Positions 57,286 to 64,000 of a DNA stretch of 64,000 nt are shown in pieces. Made by a program: the position numbers and the translations under genes. Position 1 is the first letter of the stretch, and each line of letters begins with the position of its first letter. Origin of the DNA: Armigeres subalbatus (lineage: Eukaryota > Arthropoda > Insecta > Diptera > Culicidae); NCBI RefSeq assembly GCF_024139115.2, contig NC_085140.1:23218035-23282034 (forward strand). The letters are read 5' to 3'. Below the pieces are notes generated by a model. That model searched no databases. It was not told where the DNA came from and saw nothing but the letters and a program-made list of their open reading frames with translations.

Positions 57286-58233
57286 CTACGCGTAGTCATG
57301 GGCTAGCCTACCGTCTTGTAGCCACCCAATGTTTAGCCGCGGCGGACGACTCCGACGCGTGTTGATCACCGTCGAGAGTTTTGAGCGCAGGCATACTGCA
57401 ACGAGGTAGTGGTCGGATTCAATATTCGCACTGCGGTAAGTGCGTACGTTCGTGATGTCGGAGAAGAATTTACCGTCGATTAGAACGTGGTCGATTTGGT
57501 TTTCCGTTACTTGATTAGGTGATTTCCATGTGGCCTTGTGGATATTCTTACGGGGGAAGAAAGTGCTTCGGACTACCATTCCGCGGGAGGCTACAAAGTT
57601 TATGCATCGTTGGCCGTTGTCGTTCGATACGGTATGCAGACTATCCGGTCCGATGACCGGTCTATACATTTCCTCCCTTCCTACCTGAGCGTTCATGTCA
57701 CCGATGACGATTTTGACGTCCCGCAGTGGGCATCCATCGTATGTCTGCTCCTGCTGTGCATAGAACGCTTCTTTCTCGTCGTCGGGTCTCCCTTCGTGTG
57801 GGCAGTGCACGTTGATGATGCTATAGTTGAAGAAACGGCCTTTTATCCTCAGCTTGCACATCCTTGCGTTGATTGGCTGCCACCCAATCACGCGTTGGCG
57901 CATCTTTCCCAGCACTATGAAGCCGGTTCCCAGCTCGTTGGTGGTGCCACAGCTTTGGTAGAAGGTAGCCGCTCGATGCTCGCTTTTCCACACTTTCTGT
58001 CCTGTCCAGCAGATTTCCTGCAGCGCTACGACATCAAAGTTGCGGGGATGTAATTCATCGTAGATTATCCTGTCGCAACCTGCGAAGCCTAGCGACTTGC
58101 AGTTCCATTTTCCAGGCTTCCAATCGTGATCCTTTATTCGTCGCCTAGGTCGTTGCCGATTGTATCGAGTCGTATTATCTTCTATGTCTTTCGTAATAGT
58201 TGTTTTTAAAGGCGGCTTATTGGGCCTGCGCAA
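57286..58233 (-). pseudogene. RTE endonuclease domain (motifs intact)
   Basis: 315 residues. The catalytic set of AP-like endonucleases is all present: WNCKSL near residue 43, ALQEICW (Glu) near 70, INVHCPH near 140, GDMNAQVG near 175, QIDHVLIDGKF near 240 and SDHYLVAV near 270. The domain nicks the target DNA to prime reverse transcription. The frame ends in a stop at 57286 (after LAHDYA), before the linker to RT, so the polyprotein is cut. The closest host proteins are those often labelled craniofacial development protein 2-like, themselves RTE-derived. Confidence 0.85.
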
Positions 58234-58499
58234 ACCTCCTGTCTCGTCGGAGGGCCGTCGTGTCAGGGCTGTTTAGCGTCCCACCTGACACCAGGAGTTG
58301 GGCTTGTGCCCTTTGAGCGGCCCACGGTCGCTTTGGCGGAGCCTGCTTGCGGATTCATGCAGCTTTTTATAGAGGTTTAACAGGGCCCACTGTCAAACCC
58401 CACCACATCCTAGGCAGGCGCCACAACTCGCAGATGGCCTGGGGAGGGATCGTCAAGCCCTTGGACATAGTCCCTGCTGCCCCCCATTTACAATAAACC

Positions 58500-59960
58500 A
58501 ACCAATATTAACGTTAATAGTCTGTAAATATCGCAGAGATGATATCATACTCTTATATGCCGAACGACATAATGAAGACGTTTTGTGGGTTCATTAGATG
58601 TGTATTATTTTCAAGTCTTCTTCAAGAAGTTTATCTTTTACGATGATGTTTATCTTTATCTAGATGATGCTTCCCTAGTTATCCTACGCATAAAATGTCG
58701 TAGATATCTAACATGAATGTTTAATACCTAATACAGATATTGTCTAAGGGTATGCGATAACACACTTTTTCCTAACGAAACGAAACGAAACGAAATTTGA
58801 AATGTCTATGTTGATTCGGATCGAAACGAAACGAAATATAGATTTCTTTCGAGACTGCGAAACGATACGAAATCAAGGTTCATTTAATTCGAAATTTTTC
58901 GAAACGAAACGAAATATTGATTTTTTTTCCGCGGAATTTTTATTGAATTGGTTTTACATTATGTACGCAATTCTGATTCCACTTTTTCGAATAACTGATT
59001 TGCGACCAAAAGACTTATAATAACTGAAGAGGCAATCTGTGATAAACCGCCACATTCTCGCCACATATTCCATTAGCAATACCCCAGCATTTGTGCCGCT
59101 TTCAAAGGAATTCATCGTGGAGCGTGTGCTCCTAAATCTGCTCAATTTTATATCAGTTCTATATGAGTATATAAAAATATGAGTATATATAAAAATAAAG
59201 AAATTGTGGGATTTTTCATATACGGATTCAAATTTCGTTTAAAACCTTAGTTCACTTAAGAATTATGTAAATATGCGGAAGCATACTTCATATTGTGTCT
59301 TGTCAACGTGGTTTTGACTTAGTCAAAATTTGAAAAAGAATGCTTTGATTTATTTAGTTAGATACATAACTATTAGACCTCTTCATGTTTTCAAAAGTAT
59401 CAAAAATCCATCGGTCAGCCCAGCATCACAATTGTTATGCTAAAATAAGCCTACTGTCAAAATTTCAGCTAATTCGGATAAAATTTCAAGGTGGCTCAAG
59501 TCGATTTAGTGTTTTGGGCTATTTTCAATTTTGGAGAACGCAACCATCGCAACAACCTCTATATGAAAGCTTTTGATGTGCTCTACAAGTCTTGTGAACA
59601 TTGCGATTCGTTCCGTTCACGTTTTGTCTATGTTAAAGTGATTTTCAAGCTTTTAACTGCATAAAAATACTGTTTCCCCAAAAGTCGTTGTTCTGCAAAA
59701 TTTTTGAGCTTATGACAAATTATTGCTAATTTATTATATTATTATTCCTCATTTTTCCCTGGAAATTTGAGTAATATAATTGCCTATGTGCGATTTACCG
59801 TTAAATTCTTAAAAATCAGAAGCTGAACATTTGTAATAAATTTGCACGTTAGGATTTCTTCAAGCAAGTTGTTCGAATCCTCCCAAACCTTGGTAATCAC
59901 CCATGAAAACATGAAGGGGTCTAATAACTATGTATCCACATCTGCCAGGCGTATACGCAG
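58500..59960. other. AT-rich intergenic DNA with a GAAAC-rich patch
   Basis: No gene seen. At 58775-58920 there are runs of CGAAACGAAACGAAA; similar CGAAACGAAACGAAATC text occurs at 45755-45775 and 62570-62670, and 45700-45780 and 62520-62600 are clearly related, so this is a dispersed GAAAC-rich repeat. Confidence 0.45.
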
Positions 59961-59964
59961 ATAT

Positions 59965-60190
59965 CCAGCTTTCCACGCTCGGTAATAGCGGCTTATCGGT
60001 GTGTAAAAATCAATTGGTCACTGTACTGTTTGACACTAGCTGGAGGAAAGCCCACTGGCGTTCCTGGGTGAGGGGAAGGGAAAAAAGGCCTTTTCGGCAG
60101 TGAGTTTTCCTCCAGCTAGTGTCAAACAGTACAGCGACCGATTGATTTTTGCACACCGACAAGCCGCCATTAGCGAGCGTGGAAAGCTGG
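59965..60190. mobile_element. Palindromic MITE, ~80 bp arms
   Basis: Left arm from CCAGCTTTCCACGCTCGGTA through CACTAGCTGGAGG, right arm from CCTCCAGCTAGTGTCAAACA to GCGAGCGTGGAAAGCTGG. Few mismatches. The short centre (60050-60110) is G/A-rich. Non-coding. Confidence 0.85.
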
Positions 60191-60290
60191 ATTGAATTTC
60201 ACAGACCGATAGTCTTATATACAATCAGCTCGATGAACTGAGCTATTGTGTGTGTGTCCTTGGCAGATGAGAACAGCTGTTATGGTCAGT

Positions 60291-60500
60291 ACACACTTAA
60301 CTCAATTCACCGTATTCGGTAAATTTTACCGAATTCTCAACAGCAGAACTGTTCGGTAATTATTTTACAGATTTTTTGTAATTTTTTCCATTGTTCAACT
60401 GTCAAAATCACCGAAAATCAGTAAAATTATTTACCGAACAGTTCTGCTGTTGAGATTTCGGTAAAATTTTACCGACTTCGGCGATTTATTTTAAGTGTGT
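60291..60500. mobile_element. Palindromic MITE, ~75 bp arms
   Basis: Left ACACACTTAACTCAATTCAC (then CGGTAAATTTTACCG and CAACAGCAGAACTGTTCGG), right CCGAACAGTTCTGCTGTTGA ending TTTTAAGTGTGT. Each arm contains a smaller palindrome GGTAAA(A)TTTTACC. Confidence 0.85.
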
Positions 60501-60956
60501 ATGTGCTGAAAGCCATAAGTAAAGAATTTTCAGCAATTTTAATGATCTTTCACCCGTTCTGGATTTTTTTTTGCAAATTACATGCGAAGATCTAGAAATG
60601 CCTACAAATCTGCAATGTTCCTCACATATTGTGCAAATAGTCGAAGAAAGGCTTAATAGCGTTTCTTTACTGTACACATCGTAGTTGCTAATCATGATTG
60701 GCCGAGAAACAGCAAATATGCACAGCTCACCAATTAAATTATATTCTTGGGATACAAAAAAGTTATTCTTATTGTATACTTGCTTCGGAGTTTTCAATTC
60801 ATGAACAATAACGATGCTGGTCAAAAACGGTGCTTATAGTCAATTTAGTATTAGGAGAGGAAAATAAGTTTAACACTCATTGTTTTAAGAGACCGAGGTA
60901 TGCTCTGCATCTCCGTGAGCGCTACGGAAAAGGAATCGTTGGTTAGTTGAGAAGGT

Positions 60957-61935
60957 ACCCAAGTAACACCGAAAACATCATTATTAACGAAGATCTAGTA
61001 ATGATGTTGAATAAAGGTCGGGAAAATGAAATACAAAACATGTTATGTTTAAGGAAAGCTATGATAAGGTTTTTGCAAAACATACAACAATTTGATCAGA
61101 GAAGAAATTTCATACTACATTCTCACAACTTGCTGATAACATGTCGATTTTTGACATTTGTTTGGTTTTCTTAGATGTTTCGTTTCACATTCTCACAACA
61201 TAAAACGTCTACAGGAAGATTTTACGAACAATGTCATATCATGTTCATTTTTTGACATTTGTCTCGTCAGAATATATACCCCAATGATAGAAGTTTAACG
61301 TAATTTCAACATCTTTAAAGATCAATGTTATGAACGTTCTTCATCGACCCTGTTGTTTATCGACAACTCGCCATATTGTTTTTCTTTTGCAGATTCGAGA
61401 ATTTGTTTACATATCGATTTCAAAATTATGTTTTGGCATAGTTATACTTTTCTTCAATCAATGGCGAATGAATTTAGGAGAATTAAAATGAAAAGTTAGC
61501 CAATGAAACATGAGCCGCATATAATGTTTCAACCGAGACTTCGAAACAAATTTGATTTATTTATTCAGTTTGTATATGTTTATTAATATTATTAAAATTC
61601 ATCATTTCATGCATGCTTGTTTTTATTCGTTTTTGTATAAAAAATATTTCTTTCTTTGACCAACACGTGTCAGCTTTTTCGTTTTGTTATTCAATTTGAC
61701 AGAACAATGTTGAAAGTCGGTTATTGAAAACATCCTTAGTACTGAAGTTTAGTCTTGTGAATGTGCAATCAAAAACAAGGTTGCGACTGAAAAATGTTAA
61801 AAATATCGATATTTTTTGCGCTGTTTGAGTCGTGTGAAAGTAATCAAAGTAGTTTTTCATACCAAAACATAACATACTATAAGTTCGAAAGATGTATTTT
61901 CAACACTCATACAACAAACCGTGTTACTTGGGTAA
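60957..61935. mobile_element. Possible DNA transposon with ACCCAAGTAACAC termini
   Basis: ACCCAAGTAACACCG at the left is mirrored by CGTGTTACTTGGGT at the right (ends near 61934). The interior is AT-rich with no transposase; ACATTCTCACAAC and TTTTTGACATTTGT each occur twice within 61110-61265. CCCAAGTAAC-like starts also occur at 14030 and 53035. Confidence 0.5.
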
Positions 61936-62109
61936 TTCATGTGAAGCCCCTTAGTATAAGCGACTAAATATTTATTGTAAACGAAGATATTTTGAAAACA
62001 AGAAGACGAAAACTGTGTTTCAAATCAATCCAACGCAAGATCAATTTGCTTCTTTTAATAAGCTTCTTCGATTCCGCACTAAATAATTTTGTGCTCATCA
62101 ATGCAGACA

Positions 62110-62272
62110 TTAGTTTTACCACTTCGCGTGCTCCCACACTAACTGGCGTGATCAACATCAACACGACCGATTGCACACACAAATTTCTGCTACGCGAGGT
62201 AGATTTTTATCACTTCGCGTTCTCCCTGATCAGCTGCCGTCCCATGACCAGCAGCAACACGATCGATTCCGC
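62110..62272. repeat. Diverged ~95 bp direct duplication
   Basis: TTTTACCACTTCGCGTGCTC with CAACATCAACACGACCGATT recurs as TTTTATCACTTCGCGTTCTC with CAGCAGCAACACGATCGATT. It falls in short frames on both strands without recognisable protein content. From 62280 to 63500 no gene is seen. Confidence 0.55.
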
Positions 62273-63529
62273 ATTCATATTATGAAAATAGTAAAAAAAA
62301 TATCACTAAAATTTAATCATGGAAACACTGAAAACGTTTTATAGAAGATAACTACTTACGTATTTGTCGACTAAGAATGGGGTTAGTAAGCGTTAATAGA
62401 AAAATTAGTATAACCTAAAGTTTTGAAAACAACTTAACGATTTTGTTCAGCGGCGCAGCCAAAATTTTTTGATTATATAAAGTATGAATTAGTCTAAATT
62501 TGTTTCGAAATTCCGCGGAATTCCGTTAAATTTCGTTAGAAGCTAGTTTTTTCTAGCGAAATTTTTGTAATTTTACGAAACGAAACGAAATCAAGAAATC
62601 AGATTTCGCCATGCTCAAATTCCGCGAAATTCCGCGGAATTTCGTTTCGAACCACCTGAAACGAAATTTTTCGAAATACCGCATATGCTTAATATTGTCT
62701 AGTAGGTATCCAATGTAATAGTTACGTTTTATTTTCCATAGTATCAACTTCACTGTATAGCCTAGCCACGGTATTAGGCACTACTGGCGAAGAAGATGGT
62801 CCAATACCGCGACAATTGTTTTGATAAATAAAAGTGCATGAACAACAACTTTAAATGCCATTCCAATATCCAGCTCATATTTTATAGCAGTAAAAATGGG
62901 CTCAATGAAATAATAGAAGTAAATATTATTGAAAAATTAAGTTACTAGACTTGGAAACATAACCCTAATTTTAGGCGCTTTGCTAAGCCGGTGAATAGTT
63001 TTGACTGGTCGAGGCATATATTATCACATTTATTTTTTAACGCCTAATATATGTCACAACTACCCACAATAATTATTTGCAAACATTTCCTGCTATATAT
63101 TTGTGGATTTGATCAAATAATCTGATGTGTAGGACAGGCAGTCACTCTATCACGCCGTATCCGAAGCGGAAAATTAGGTAGCTTGTAGCTTCTATGCACC
63201 TCGGATTTTACCTCACTAAAAGTTAGCTTACATTCCAAACTGTCGAATTAAAGTTGTTTCAAAATATTCTATCGGGGAAAAATCAAATAAAGCTCAATTG
63301 AATTTTTTGACCATTTTTGCACTAATATTTCCCACGAAGCAACATATTATGTAGCATTTAATACTCCAAATGATTAGTTTTTTCTTAACGTGTTTTAATC
63401 TAACATAATAATAGAATGCACAACATATTGTGAAAATGTTTTCAAATCTGATCAACTGGTACTTATTAGGTAAATCACGTGCCTTAAGGGGATACCCGAG
63501 CAACACAAGCCAGACAAAAATAGTTGCAT

Positions 63530-63770
63530 CAACGTGATGGTTGCTACTCCGTGATTGATCAGAACTGATGTTAATTGGACTACGATCCAAGTGAATAGAG
63601 ATTGGGACTTACCAACCATTCTCGAAATACAAGTTTTAGCAGCTCACAAATCTAGATCAATAACGGCGCCGACCAAGTCCTTACAGTCGGTTAGGAAAAA
63701 GAGGGAATGTTAGTGCGTAGTTATTGTTGCTACTAGAGACCGAAAATACCTCTACATCCCCACAATACCA
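63530..63770 (+). repeat. Dispersed repeat family B, copy 2
   Basis: Related to 2880-3110: GTTGCTACTCCGTGATTGAT, then ATCAATAACGGCGCCGACCA, and TGTTGCTACTAGAGACCGA are shared. Non-coding. Confidence 0.55.
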
Positions 63771-63814
63771 CGTATAGCAAGTTTTGTGATGTAGTCCTTA
63801 CCACATTTTTTTTA

Positions 63815-63900
63815 AAAATACGAACGAGCCTGGAATTGAATACACGACCTCCTGCTTACAAGGCAGGAGCTCGTTATAACCCACCGAACTCGTTATACTT
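63815..63900 (-). other. tRNA-like sequence, probably SINE-derived
   Basis: On the minus strand GAGCTCCTGCCTTGTAAGCAGGAG forms an anticodon-like stem-loop followed by GTGTATTCAATTCCAGGC, a degenerate box B. The D arm and acceptor stem do not pair properly, so this is not a working tRNA gene. Confidence 0.4.
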
Positions 63901-64000
63901 GCACCGAAGAGTGATTTTTTTAAGAAAAAAAACTCAAAGGTGCAGCCAAATCGGGTTGTACGTAATGGTGACGTAGGACTACGTAGCTATTCGAAATTGA

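Larger units (their letters stand above)
55171..58485 (-). mobile_element. RTE-like non-LTR retrotransposon, full length, inactivated
   Basis: A complete insertion of 3315 bp bounded by an 11 bp duplication ATTTACAATAA (55160-55170 and 58486-58496). Minus-strand order: 5' UTR of about 250 bp starting GGGGGGCAGCAGGGACTATG; one ORF2 with endonuclease (58233-57286), a linker with a stop and frameshifts (57285-56928), RT (56927-56058 and 56070-55186); a 3' UTR of about 15 bases ending AATAAATGAATAAA. A short 3' end with TAATAAATGAA-type repeats and no ORF1 or a very short one are RTE-clade traits. The 5' UTR is shared with the composite element at 7036. Confidence 0.88.

Noticed and set aside
58775..58920. 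CGAAACGAAA run as a regulatory array
   Set aside because: Related text at 45.7 and 62.5 kb shows that it is a dispersed low-complexity repeat.
60947..62285. Short frames at 60947-61174 and 61992-62285 as genes
   Set aside because: Within apparent transposon or duplicated non-coding DNA; no start context or domain.
63815..63900. Functional tRNA gene
   Set aside because: The anticodon stem forms, but acceptor stem, D arm and T stem do not; better explained as SINE-derived.
1..64000. Endogenous viral elements (flavivirus- or rhabdovirus-like, common in Aedes)
   Set aside because: I looked for polymerase or nucleoprotein motifs in the frames and saw none.

Overview
The window reads as nuclear DNA of a culicine mosquito, most likely the genus Aedes. 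The main reasons are two complete copies of the tRNA-derived SINE Feilai (25351-25640 and 29073-29335, each with target-site duplications) plus three fragments, very AT-rich intergenic DNA, short 55-60 nt introns, and dense insertions of non-LTR retrotransposons and palindromic MITEs. Nothing looks bacterial or viral. Species cannot be decided from the sequence alone.

Conserved host genes are few. A compact gene island at 9.8-12.5 kb carries two complete genes on the minus strand: BRICK1/HSPC300 (WAVE complex subunit, 2 exons, 75 aa) and a Yip1-domain Golgi membrane protein of the YIPF1/YIPF2 group (5 exons, 296 aa). Farther right are three tiny secreted-peptide genes (26.7 kb +, 35.3 kb +, 42.6 kb -), each with a signal peptide, one phase-1 intron and a C-x4-C motif encoded by the second exon. 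A fourth signal-peptide gene (50.7 kb -) sits at the head of a tandem array of duplicated exon-like units. I recognise none of these four; the three C-x4-C genes are the best candidates here for an undescribed family.

Most of the rest is mobile or repetitive. Left part: a G-poor satellite with a ~705 bp higher-order repeat (4.7-6.65 kb); a non-autonomous retroelement with poly(A) and a 14 bp TSD (7036-8863) whose 5' end is borrowed from an RTE-like element; a DNA-transposon gene remnant (14.6-15.4 kb); a decayed two-ORF L1/Tx1-type element (about 17.89-22.44 kb, minus). Middle: a transposase-like pseudogene (23.8-24.4 kb), a 290 bp palindrome built from a 15-16 bp repeat (24.7-25.0 kb), several MITEs (27.1, 29.4, 30.0, 30.2 kb), a ~148 bp tandem repeat (30.8-31.7 kb), and an intron-resident fold-back element (35.6-36.0 kb). 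Right part: a retroelement ORF1 remnant (36.7-37.35 kb), head-to-tail Helitron-like non-autonomous elements (37.5-42.2 kb), a GC-rich unassigned block (43.35-45.2 kb), fragments of other LINEs (46.0-46.8 kb), an RT fragment with its catalytic motifs destroyed (51.66-52.98 kb), a 595 bp tandem duplication (53.36-54.52 kb), a full-length RTE-like LINE with an 11 bp TSD but inactivated RT (55171-58485), and two palindromic MITEs (59.97-60.5 kb).

Each of the three reverse transcriptase or endonuclease bearing elements I could read has lost catalytic residues or has frameshifts, so none encodes an intact enzyme here. Coordinates of repeats are estimated by eye; exon boundaries of the conserved genes were checked for GT/AG and reading phase.
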